Positions 1-11,269 of a stretch of DNA of 64,000 nucleotides are shown in pieces; position 1 is the first letter of the stretch, and the number at the start of each line of letters is the position of its first letter. The translations under genes were made by a program, and so were the position numbers. Below the pieces are notes generated by a model. The model was not told the origin of the DNA, did not search any database, and saw only the letters and a list, made by a program, of their open reading frames with translations. Location of the stretch: contig NC_030858.1 in assembly GCF_000208745.1 (NCBI RefSeq), positions 28,153,820-28,217,819 of the forward strand, read 5' to 3'. This stretch comes from Theobroma cacao (Eukaryota > Streptophyta > Magnoliopsida > Malvales > Malvaceae).

Positions 1-264
1 CAAAAAAGAGAAAGCAAAAAAATATTTCTTTTCTGCTTTTTCCATCCTATGAAAAAAGAAGAGGATAAAGTTTTTAATATTCATTATTTCTTTATCTCTA
101 TTTTCAGAATATTTTTCTCTTTGCTTTTTCTTTCAAAATTTGAAAAGTGTAGTTTTTTGTCTTTTCTCCTAAAAAACAAAAAATAAAGAAACATGAAAAA
201 AGAGAGTGGATTCTTTTTTTTCCTATATATATAAATATTTATTACAAACCGCAAATGACAGTAC
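1..264. other. AT-rich spacer, no gene seen
   Basis: The stretch is dominated by A- and T-runs (repeated TTTTTCT and AAAAAG tracts) with no open frame of note. Its right part may hold the unrecognised left end of the hAT-like element that becomes alignable at about 265. Confidence 0.5.
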
Positions 265-3200
265 TTAATTGTTGAATATTTATTGCAGACTACAAATGAG
301 ACTCACAATTTTATGAAAATTATAACAAAACAAATTTCTTATGTCACGACCCGATACTCCCCTCGAACTCGTGACAACCGCCGCGGTGTCCCGATAGACA
401 CTCATCACCCGAAATGCCAATCGAAACCCCGTAAGGCTTTAATATCAGTTTCTCATTTCCCCTGTGAGTAACAGTTGCCAAATATCACGTTCTAGAAGAT
501 TTTAAACTATTTTCAACTTAAAACAATAAAATAAATAAAAAAATAAAAAAAATAATTTTCATCTCATAGGGGTATTTTGGTCATTTTTCTTGAAAATTTC
601 AATACCAGCTAATAATGTAGTATATAAGTGCATAACACATATTTCAAAATCGAAAATAAATTTAGATGTTTAAAATATTCGTTTAAAGTGAAATTATGAC
701 TGTTAGAATAAAATAAAAATATTAAAAAAATATTTAATTTTCTCATAAAATAATATTTTTAAAACACTGCATAAATAATTTCTACAGCGTAAAAGCAAAA
801 TAAATTCATATATATTGTAATACAGTAAGTCAGAGTATTTAATTTAATTTACAGTAACAAGTGGGCCCTCGAATAACCAAAAATAAGAAAGATTGTGAAC
901 CTATAGTTTGGAAGATGCAAATCCAATGGTGGTCATCGATGAAATCAGCTATCTATAGACTATCCTGAGCTTGAAATGGGTGGAAAGGAGAGTGGTGAGA
1001 TTATATAATCCCAGTGAGTAAACAAATACCATCTAAAATATCTAAAGCTGAGTAAATAGAGACAGATAAAACAGTTTAACATACTATAATTCATCACCTT
1101 ACAACTTGTTTCAACCAAATAAAATCCATTCATATAAATCGAGTAATCAACATGGCTTATGAATTTCTTAAAAGCTTGGCTCATGCCAAAATCATTTTTG
1201 TACCCAGTTATCAGGGATGCCTTGATCAAGGGCTATCCCAATCAAGTCCGTCAAGGTTGTTAAAAAGTTATGTACGCATAAATCATGTTTTTATTTTAAA
1301 AATATAGTCGTTCCTTGGCGTTAGCGGAGTTCATCATCACGAGGTGGTTTGGTGTGAAGTGAACTCTAAAGTTATACCTCGGGAGTTACCTTACTCTCCT
1401 CTCCAATGAGGTATGAATATGACTAAGTTCCGTGCCCCTCTAATAGGCTGATCCATAGAACCAGCCCACTACAGCAAGCTAAACCCACCATACAATAAAA
1501 TTTGCAATAACATGACATGGTAATTATTTTATTTTATTTTACAGCCTTTCAAGGTAAATCAACAATTTATACATTTCCAACACATTTATCAAATCAACCA
1601 TTCATGCCAATATTTCCAGAAGCCAATCAATTAGAATCATGAATTTACAACACACAAAAATAGTATCCAATTACTCTATTTCCAAACCATCATTCAAATT
1701 TAAAACAATTTTATAAAATCTTTTTCATTAAATCACATTTTGTTTATAAAACCGAAAAATTAATCATTTAATTCATTTTTCATAAAATTCACAAAATCGA
1801 ATAAAACTACTTTAGATAATTAAGACGATAGTAAGGTTACTCACTATTTCGGGAGTCAAATTCCAAATACTCTGATTCTTGATCCTCGGATACTATCTCT
1901 TTACTTTTGCCAAAATGCTCACCATCTAGACATAATGCATAATAAGCCATTTACTACATTTGTGCTAAATTGTTATAAAACCAATTCAGGTTTTATACTA
2001 ATGTATGAAATGGGATGCAAATTATTCAGATTATTGTCTAAACATGGTGTTCTACACAAATTCAATTGTGTACCTAAATTAAACAGTATTGGCCTAATTC
2101 GATCTATCACTCGATTAATTGATCAATACGTCCAATTCAACTCCAAATAATTTCATTTTTCTCCCAATACTCCAAATCATCAAACACAAATTAAATAACT
2201 TGAAATATGGCAAAATCATCCTCACATTTTCTCTTGAAAAATTCAGCCATGATGGGTGCATCAACACTATAATTTTTCCTACTTGATCCTCACACCACAA
2301 ATCACTAATTCCTAACCAAATCACTTGAAATAAAATCAAAATTATCCTTAATATTCCACATGGAGAATTCGGCCAATGATGGGTGATGGAAGAACATGAA
2401 TTTTTCTTACTTGATTTTCATGCTACACACCACTAACTAACTAAAAACACTAAAATATCTTAAAATCTAACCAAATCAAGCATCAAAACTTCTCTCTAAA
2501 TGTTCAGCCAGCAAGATACCCATCATGAAATCATGTGATTCAACCATGAAAAATGCAAAAGAATGCATGGAAAAGGTGGATCACAAGTCAAAATCAAGAA
2601 ATTTTACCTTTGATTGCTTGATTACTTGAATTTTCACACTTTTCCCTTGAATTTTTTCACCTAGGGTTTTTGTTCTTCTTTTCTTCCTTTGTTCTTGCTA
2701 TGGCCGGCCATGAGAAATGAGTTAGGAGAGTTTATGTGCTGATTTTTAAGCTAAATAATAAATGGATGAGATTTTGACACATGTCACCATTCCATTGGTC
2801 CATGTGTCATACTTAGCCATTAAGCAATCTCTCTCCACCACTTAAATTTTCTCAATTATCCATGATAATATTGGGTAAAATCCATGTGCTGGACAAGTGT
2901 TGGGTGGTGTAAAATTACAATTTTGCCCTTGGAGTGGCAAAATGACTATTTTACCCCTATGCTCGAAAAAATGTCGAAATTAAAATTTTTCACTTCTCAA
3001 ACTCAAATTATGTTCTAAATAGTCAATCTTGATCAAAAACTTCTTCCAATATTCCAATTTTAACCTCGGATGGCAAAATGATCATTTTACCCCTAGGTCA
3101 TGAAAATTTCAATTTGACTCCAAATCGGTCATCGAACTCCGAATCACCATTTTAAGTCATTCTGGGGTTTTAAATTCTCAATTTCATCTTAAAATCTCTA

Positions 3201-3943
3201 TTTGGACTAGCTTGAGGCTTAATTCAACTTAATTGTACCATTTGGTACAATACCGTCCTTTAACGATTTTCGAGGTACCCAAGTAAGTAAATATGCATTC
3301 TTATGTAAGAATGGCATAATAAACATATTGTAGAGTCGGGCTTGACATCTTATGTATTTTTTGGAGATAAATTGAAATTAAAGGAAGAAATAGTAAATAG
3401 GGAATAAAGAATTCAAAAGTGGATATTATAAATTGAAAAAAATTAATTTTATATGTAAGAAAAAAATAGTTGTTGGAAATATTAAATGCATATTATCGTT
3501 AATTGATTAGAAATAAGAGAAATAAATGAGAAAAAATTGCTACTGAAGATCATTGAATAGATATTACTGTTTATTGATAGGAAATAGAAGAAATAGTTGA
3601 GATTTAATAGTATTGTAGGAATTAGGAAGTGATAAAAAATGAAGATTTATTGGGCATATAATTAGGGAAGTGAGAGAATATCTCATTTTACTAATTACCT
3701 TTGACTTTTACATATTTTTAATGGGAAATAAAATAATTGGTTGAGAATTAATAGGGATCTAGAAGTGAGACAAAATAAATATTTATTAGGCATGAGAGAA
3801 TAAGTAAATATTTCATTAATTATCTTAACTTATATACTTTTAATATAATTAATTATACTATTATTATTATAAAAATATGAAGCCCTTCCAAATTTGAAGC
3901 CTAAAGTCCTTGCTTTGGTGGCCTTACCCAAGAGCTAGCCTTG
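265..3943 (+). mobile_element. Non-autonomous hAT-like element (copy 1), split by a solo LTR
   Basis: The two pieces, about 265-341 and 3348-3943, align by eye to the reverse complement of the element at 26808-27458 along nearly its whole length. Shared blocks include TTGTTGAAT..TTATTG near the left, repeated AGGCAT..AATTA..AAG motifs in the middle and a GCCTAAAG..CTTGC..TTT stretch near the right. The right end, AGCTAGCCTTG, resembles the CCGGCCCTG-type terminal repeats of some plant hAT elements. It encodes no protein. The left terminus and an 8-bp target duplication could not be found, so the left boundary is approximate. The alignment resumes across the solo LTR insertion at 341/3348, which shows that the hAT-like copy was there first. 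Confidence 0.6.
342..3347. mobile_element. 3.0-kb solo LTR, probably Ty3/gypsy
   Basis: It begins TGTCACGACCCGA and ends TCGGGCTTGACA, an imperfect inverted terminus with the canonical TG..CA ends. It is flanked by a perfect 5-bp target duplication TCTTA (337-341 and 3348-3352). No gag or pol frame lies inside and no second LTR is present, so this is a solo LTR left by LTR-LTR recombination. The length of about 3 kb and the TGTCACGACCC start are typical of long chromovirus (Del/Tekay-like) LTRs; that lineage is inferred from memory. The short open frames inside are not credible genes. Confidence 0.85.
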
Positions 3944-3951
3944 ATTTATGC

Positions 3952-4385
3952 TTTTTCCCAAAACTTTTAAAAAAATTGAAATGATGATTACTTTTCTTTT
4001 TTTAAAAAAAGGCAATTCATTTTGAATAAATTTCTTTACTTCGCATTTTACATCATTTTTCTATTGTGGTTTTCATTGTACCCACATTGCATGTAAAATT
4101 TCAATTTTAGTAAAATCTACAAATATCTTTTTCATTTCATATCCCTTCATATCATTCAAAAAGGCATTATTGCATTTCATCATGCATCCATGCACATATC
4201 ATATGTATTTATTAATCTCATGTTCACTTTTGGTTATATTTATTTAATACGAAAGGAACCTACAATGTGGTCAACTTTAAAGGAAAAAGGACAAATCTTT
4301 TTTTTTTAGTGAAAAAATTCTTTTTTTTTACGAAGTTTTAATTTTCTTATTCTTTTCCTAATTTACTTTGGTTTGGGTCGAGAGG
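3952..4385. other. Spacer or possible 5' part of a degenerate Ty3/gypsy element
   Basis: AT-rich sequence with CATTTCAT/CATGCATCCATGCA strings of the sort found in LTRs or leaders of plant gypsy elements. No gene is visible and no LTR boundary could be fixed. Confidence 0.35.
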
Positions 4386-5230
4386 TTTGAAAGATATGAA
4401 ACATTAATTGGAAGCAAGGATAAATTCACTGGAGCACAATTAAGATGAGTTTAAACACTACCTTCAAGAGATGAAAAGACATATTACCAAATTAATGAAA
4501 ATGGTTGAAATTCTCAACAAAACCAAAAGAATTCATCATTAGGAATCCATGTCGTTTCAAACCAAATCATGTCGCAAACAATCATTGAATGAAAACCAAT
4601 TGGTCATTGATGGGTTTAACACTTTGCTTAATGGCCCAAGAGAAGATCAAGGTTTAGGAAAAGTCATGAAAGGGATGAATGAGTTGAATACAATGATGAT
4701 TGAATTGAAGATAATCATGCTCAAAACGAGATCTTTGGGTCGCACACAACCTTTAAATAGTGGTGTGCAACCAAACACATATCTTTAACCTATCACCTTT
4801 TGACCAACTTTTAACCCATGAGCATTAATTTGCGTCTAAATTCGTACCTCCGCTCAACTATATTTCAACAGCTTTTTCAACAAGTTCTTCAAAATCAATC
4901 ACGCACACCATTGTCAATGACCTCTACTTTTAGCCTAAGCAACACTAAAAAACAATTCATAAAGAAAAAAGAGTTTGACCCCATTCCTATTACCTATGGA
5001 GAACTCTTTTATCAATTGGTGCATGATCATCTCATTGTCTCGATGCCTCTAGTTGCGACCTCCATACTCTAAGTAGTATAATTCAAACGAAAGATGTGAT
5101 TATCATTGTGGAGCTATGAGATATTCCATTGAAGATTGTGACTCCTTCAAGTATTGGGTACAAACATTAATAGATGCTAAATGGTTTGATCCAACAAATA
5201 TAATTGAGGTTGGTTGTGGGGAGCACCATT
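4386..5230 (+). pseudogene. Ty3/gypsy gag remnant, C-terminal part (copy I)
   Basis: Translations in changing frames match the C-terminal part of plant Ty3/gypsy Gag. One stretch contains PIPITYGELF, corresponding to the common PIPMTYSEL motif. A zinc-knuckle-like CDYHCGAM..SIEDC begins at 5095, followed by F..WVQTLIDA, matching the usual K.KVQ.LID. Stops and frame changes interrupt it, and no protease or polymerase follows. A second, separate copy of the same Gag region lies at 7150-7388, so two related elements or a duplication are represented. Confidence 0.6.
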
Positions 5231-6035
5231 AAGTGTTAGGATGAAAAAGGAATTGACTGTAGTATGATTTCTTTTTCTTTTTCTTTTTTTGTTTTCTAGT
5301 AAAGGCTTTTTGAGACTATGATTTTAATGTTTAGCCATGGCAATCCTTAAATTCTTGTGAATCTCGTAAGGATAGGTTTATGTTTGTGAGTATTAATGTG
5401 GAAATGAATGTGTTTAAGATTGCACTTTTGAATTATACAAAGTGTTGTCATGGATTGGACTAAATGTATCAATATTGGCTTTTGAAGGTTTTGTTCAAAC
5501 TTCTTCTAAATTTTATTTCATAATAGCAAAAGGAATTTCCAAAAAGGAAAAAGATAAAAAGATGAAAAAGAGTTGGTTTGAAAAATAAATGTGTTATACA
5601 ACTTAGAATTTGTCATAATCTCATCGTGCATATAAAGTTTCATTGCCATTCATGATCAAGTGCTTTTGTGTTTCAAGTCATTCATCATCCCTTGACTCAC
5701 ACATACATTTAATCGTCCTGTTATGTGTTCAAGCATCCCATCATGCATTCAAGCGTCCATCAATTTGATACACATGCATTCATTCATTCACTTTTGTTGT
5801 AAATGACATCATTTGACTTTACTGCATTCAATGAAAGAAGAGACAACAATATTGTTGATTCTAGAGGATAAAGGATCTCTCTCTAAGTCTTTTATGAAGA
5901 AGAACTATATTTAGAAAGATCTTTGGTAGGGTATGAATTGTCTCTCGGTCTAATTTCTATCCATTTTGTAAAAAGTGAAAAAACTCAAGGGAACTCACTT
6001 ACCGTTTCTGCAATATGCGGGCTTAAGTTAGAATC
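5231..6035. other. Non-coding retroelement-derived spacer
   Basis: No credible gene. The block just after gag copy I (about 5260-5560, with CATGGATTGGACTAAAT and a GTTCAAACTTCTT stretch) resembles the block after gag copy II (about 7600-7700), so both appear to be downstream parts of related elements. Confidence 0.4.
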
Positions 6036-7388
6036 ATGGGAGATGAACATTTACGACGGATGGAAAAGATCGAGAAACATCAAGAAAAGATAAGGGAATA
6101 GTTGGCAAAGTTAATGGAGATGATAATTGTCAGTAAAGGGAAAAGGAACTATTGGAGGATTAAGTTCGCAAAATCTAAGCTAATTGCTTGCACAAGGGAA
6201 ACTATGTCAATTATGAGGGCAAATCTTTCTGACCTAATTAATTTACTAAACTTGGAGGATTTTAAAGAGCAAGAAAAATGGAAAAGGACTTGTCAAGATC
6301 GAAAGAAGAATTGAAAGTGCGATAAAAATATGACCTTTTAGAAGAGCGCCTTAAAGCCATTAAGGGGATGGATGTCTATGAATGCATCAAACAAATCGAA
6401 TTGGATTTGGTGCCTGATGTGGTTATTCCACCCAAGTTCAAAGTCATGGATTTCAAAAAGTATGATGGAACCAAATGCCTTAAGGCACATTGGGCTTTGT
6501 ATTGCAACAAGATGTATTGCACCAAATGGTATTTCAAGTTGGAAAAAAAATAAGATTTGCACATGGAGAGATTTGGCTTGAGCATTTTTGGGACAATACG
6601 TGCACATGTTAAAAGCAATTCCCAATCAAATGACCCTTCAAAATAGGAAAAGTGCCTTTTTGAAAGTTTCAAGAAATATGCTTGTAAGTGGAAAAAGGTA
6701 GCATCACAAGTCCAACCATCCCATATTAGTAGAGAATTAAATTCTTTATTTGTTGATACTCTTTCTCTTTCATATTATGACAAATTAATGGGTAATGCTT
6801 TTTTAGATTTTGCGGATTTGATATTCTTCATGGGAAAGATTGAAGATGGGATAAAAGAAGGGAAGATCGTAGACACTTGAACAAATGATATCGTCAAAAG
6901 GAAAAATGAGTCTCTTGATAAAAAAGTTCAAGCAATGACTTTTGAAAAGAGAAACAAAAGGAAATTTTGTGACATACAAGGAGATCCTATGGGCGCTTAT
7001 TTGCACCCATCACCACATGTCCATGATCTACCTCGACCCTTTGTTCTTACACTTAGTTACCATTTGTGCCAGCTCTTTGACCCTATATGTTCGCTTCAAA
7101 TGATCAAGGAATCATCCAAATTACCTTCAAAACAACAAGAGAAAGAAAGCTAAAATGTACCATTCACTACCAGTGTCTTATATAGAGCTCTTTCTTTTGT
7201 TGGTACAAAACCATAAAATTTCCATAATTCTTTCAAAGCATAGAAAACCTCCTTACCCAAGATGGTATGACTCAAATGCTAAATGTGATTACCTTGTTGG
7301 GGTTGAAGGTCATTCCATGGAGTATTGCATTACATTCAAGAACAAGGTTCAAGTTTTAATCAATGCAAACCCAATTAAATTTAGATAA
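6036..7388 (+). pseudogene. Ty3/gypsy gag pseudogene (copy II)
   Basis: An ATG at 6036 opens a frame beginning MGDEHLRRMEKIEKH, a typical coiled-coil N-terminus of plant Ty3/gypsy Gag, but a TAG stops it within about 25 codons. Further along, frames carry F.V.DFKKYDGTKC (about 6435-6480), equivalent to the common KYDGT.CP..H motif. A PYPRWYDSNAKCDYL..GHSMEYC stretch (about 7247-7325) is the Gag C-terminal knuckle-like region. Multiple stops and frameshifts make it inactive, and no pol follows. It is probably the remains of a non-autonomous or deleted element. Confidence 0.65.
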
Positions 7389-9700
7389 CTTCTCTACAAT
7401 TGTGGAAGTAAAGGGTTATAAATGCAAAGCTTAGATTTTGGAACAATTTAGTGGCATGCCAATTTAGGGTAATCCTTAATCACTTTTCAATTTTGTACAT
7501 GCATATATTTCAAAAGCATAAACTCTTGGGAATATGAACTCGTCTTTCATGCATAATCATATAATTGGAGATGAGTGAATTTTCACTTTTAAGCATCATA
7601 AAATGTTGCCATGAGTTGAATTAAGTTTATAAACATAAGTCTTTGAAATTTGCTCAAATTTCTTTCGATTATTATTTATTTATTTTCTTTTCAACAAAAA
7701 GGGAGTTAGTTTTAGAACATTGGCAATTTAAAATTGATTGAAAATAAAGTCTTGCATTGCTTGTTTCTAAAGTCATGCAAGAAAAAGAAAAAAAAGAAAA
7801 GAAAAGAGAAGAAAAAGGTTTGTGTAAAATACATGGTGAAAAGAATCTCAAAAGAATTGGTGGTTACTATTTACAAATGAGCCCATCCTTAAAAAGCATT
7901 CTCAAACCATATTTTCAAACATGGTCAGTGCCTTGACCAAGTGAATAAAGGCCACTTAAGGGCTTGAATCCAAAAGGAAGCAAAAGTTTTGAAATTTCAT
8001 CAACCTTATCATGTAACACTAAGGGACGATGATCTTTGTCTAAGTAATGATCAATGTTGTGATAAGATGATTTGCAAAATTCATTTTTTTTAAAAAAAGC
8101 AAATCCTGCACTCTAAGAAAGAATATGAATTTAGTAGTTTGATAAGTGTCAAGATTAGCTAAACTTCAAATATGCCTAAGCCACTTGATCTCTTTCAATT
8201 AGGTCTAAGATGTGAACTTCTTCACCCATTGTCTAAAACTATCCTTCACCTACGCTTTGGGGTAGGATGACCAAAAGAAGAAAGATTTCTCAATACCTCA
8301 AGAACACCATTTCTTGTAAGATACACTTTGTTTCTCTCCCATTGGGGAAAGATAACATGAGCAATTCATGTTAAGGAAATTTGATTGATGAAAAGATTTT
8401 GAAAAGGTCATTGTTGCTCTAAATTGTTATATGAACCTTCATCTAAATGGTTGATTAAGGAAAGGCATCGTCGATGAATTCTTCATTTTAGAAAATTTGA
8501 GTCAAGTTTTGAGTTGTGAAGGCATGAAACCAAAAAAAAGAAGAAAAAATAGAGAAAGAAAAGAAAAAAAAAAGGAATGGTGAAGAAAGTTAAGAGTGAT
8601 ATCATGCACTTGAGATATTCAAATGATGTCAAAAACAAAAACGAAAAAAACAAAGAAAAATCAACATTTGCTTCAAAATCTTTCTCTTTTAGGGATTGCT
8701 TTTCACTATAAGCATCTATACTTGAGATGAAAAATGACCATGTTTCATTTCCCTTTCACAAATGAAAAATTATCCGTTTGTTACCCCTTTAAGTCTATTG
8801 AACTTTTTTTAAATTGCTCTTCATTTAAGAATAATCTCTCACATTAGGGGGCAAATATATGTAGAAAAATCTTATCAAAAAGCATGGAGAATAAGATCTC
8901 ATTTTAAGAAAGGAAACACCCTATATGAAAAGACAAATGTAAAATAATTTGAATTTTAAAGGTTTTTTGAACTCAATCCATCAAAATGAAAAATGTAAAA
9001 AAAAAAAAGATAATGATGAAAAAGTGATGAAAAAAATAAAAAAAGAAAAAGAAAAAAATTGATGGAAAGGCATGCTTTGAAAATCAAAAGGACAAATGTC
9101 TCAAAAGATTTCCACATAATTTCTGAATTGATCACCGTTATGTACATTTTTAGGCCATTTTATCCATTCTTCATAACCCTTAATCTTAACTTGTATTACA
9201 TGCTTAAAAAAGTTTATTTTGATCCAGTGTGGATGTTTAAATGGAAGAGCTTTCTTTGAGGAAAAAAAAAAGAAACAATCTTATATTGAAAACAAGGCTT
9301 TTTCTTCTTTTCTTTACCAAGATTACCCATTTGAATCCATCGATCCATTTTGAAAATAGTTTGAATTTTTTCAAAATGTATAATGGAACGGTCAATGAAA
9401 TAAAAAAAAAATTGACAAAAAAAAAAGAGAAAAATGGAACTTTAGGGTGAAAGCCTGTAAGAGCAATCTAGAGTAAATATGAAAACTTATGAAATTATTC
9501 ATGATTTTGACTGAGGTTGTAACAAGAAGCACAAGAAAGATATCATTTCAAAGCAACTAAAATGCATTGAAGACCCTCAAAATATCCAAGAATGTAAGAT
9601 CCAAGATTTGTCAGAAAATCAATGTTGAATTTTTAATCTTTCTCTTCCAAAATAACCATGTAAATTTTAAGTTTTTAAAGCTGGTCTTGATGTCTATCAA
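7389..9700. repeat. Degenerate retroelement non-coding region with PPT-like tract
   Basis: Long stretch without a gene, rich in AAAAAGAAAAAG and similar tracts. At 8841-8860 a purine-rich run ACATTAGGGGGCAAATATAT looks like the polypurine tract and 3'-LTR junction of Tat/Ogre-like gypsy elements. No matching LTR pair could be drawn, so the 3' limit of the element is unknown. Short open frames here are low-complexity Lys/Phe-rich shadows. Confidence 0.4.
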
Positions 9701-11269
9701 AATGCCATACATGATGAGCCTAGAAAGTGTAAAAAATTGATTGTGATTTGAAATAAATCTTTTGATAAAAATTTTGATTTTCAAAGAGCACAGATTTGAA
9801 AAACAAAATCATGTTACCTTCGTGAGCTTAGACCAAAAAAATTGATTCTTCCTTTTCTATCAAGTGGAGCTTTTTGTTAACCATGACCTTGATGTGTTGA
9901 TCCTTTTGATCCATTTGAAAGAACAAATTTTGATTTTACCCACCTAAGATCATCTCAAATAGTAATCAGCTAAGCTCATAGCAGTACCTGTCCATTTACC
10001 TTTAACTTTGGCAATCCAATCATGGACTTTGACATGGGTAATTCTCCAATGGCGAAATAGGTACGAAATGCAACAGTGCAGCAGAAACATGTAAGATTAT
10101 AAACTTCACTTCTTTGGATAATGAAATAGCCATGAGCAAACACAAGGAAATAGTTTAATTTTTCATAAGATGTCTTAAAAAATGCCAAGACATTTATCAA
10201 ACACAAAAATCACCCGAAAATGTTCATTTATGGACAATTTTTAATTTTCTCAAAGATAACTATGCACCCAATTCAGCATGCTATGGTTCTAAAATTCTTA
10301 AAATCTAACCAGATGATAGAATAACTACATAACTACATTTCTGTATGAGAATAACCAGGAAACAACCATCAAATATACTCTTTAAGATATACTGAATTCA
10401 ACTTACTACGCTTCCAAAATTCATAGGACTTACAAATGGTAACAACAATGAACATATACAGCAGAACTTTTCTGAACATTTAGATATGTACTGGTGTATA
10501 ATATATCTCCAACACATCAATCTGAATTGGGCATATATCCTCTACAGAGGCATTGAATGCAGCAACCTAAAAGAAAAGGTATAATAAATAAATTCAGAAC
10601 ATGGTAAATTTACAAAACTATTATCCATCTTAAAACAAATACTACAAAGTTTTGATTTCTGTGACTGCAGTGAAAATCGAAACATATCCATATTAAAGTT
10701 CTGAAGCTCATTCATTTGGCCAATTTCTACTAACCGCCAAAACAAGTATATAACAGTCGTACAAATATTGGAGTTACAGGAAATGCTAGGCTTTCAATTA
10801 GTAATTCACTATTAATTTTTTGATAAAATTAATACTATTTGAAACCATAGTTTTAAAACCCAGATTGGGAAATTCTTTTCAATATTATAATAAAATTCTA
10901 GCAACATTAAGATGTAATAATAAATTATCGAAATAAAAGTATCAACAACACAGCTGAAAGTGCATCTAAATAACAGAAATTTTTAATAAAAAAGAATTAA
11001 AAAAAAAAAAATCATCAACGCATGTAGGTAAATCAAAGCAAGGTTAAAAGAAATTATAAAGGGTTTACGGTCCATTTGGATTGGTTCAAAACTTAGTGGG
11101 CCAACTGATTTTTGACCGGGTCAAATTCATGTATAGTCCACATAGAAGCCTCGTCCTAGTTGGTGGCTGGATCACCAGGCTAACCAGTCCAGGTTAGCTG
11201 GGCTTGTGTTCCATCCAAAATGTCAAATTGGAACTAACAGGTTCTAAACCATCAATTGCAAAATACTTA
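9701..11269. other. Intergenic region downstream of the unknown gene
   Basis: AT-rich sequence containing the probable 3' untranslated region of the minus-strand gene ending at 11270. No open frame with coding character was found; those of 60-76 codons show no recognisable domain. Confidence 0.5.
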
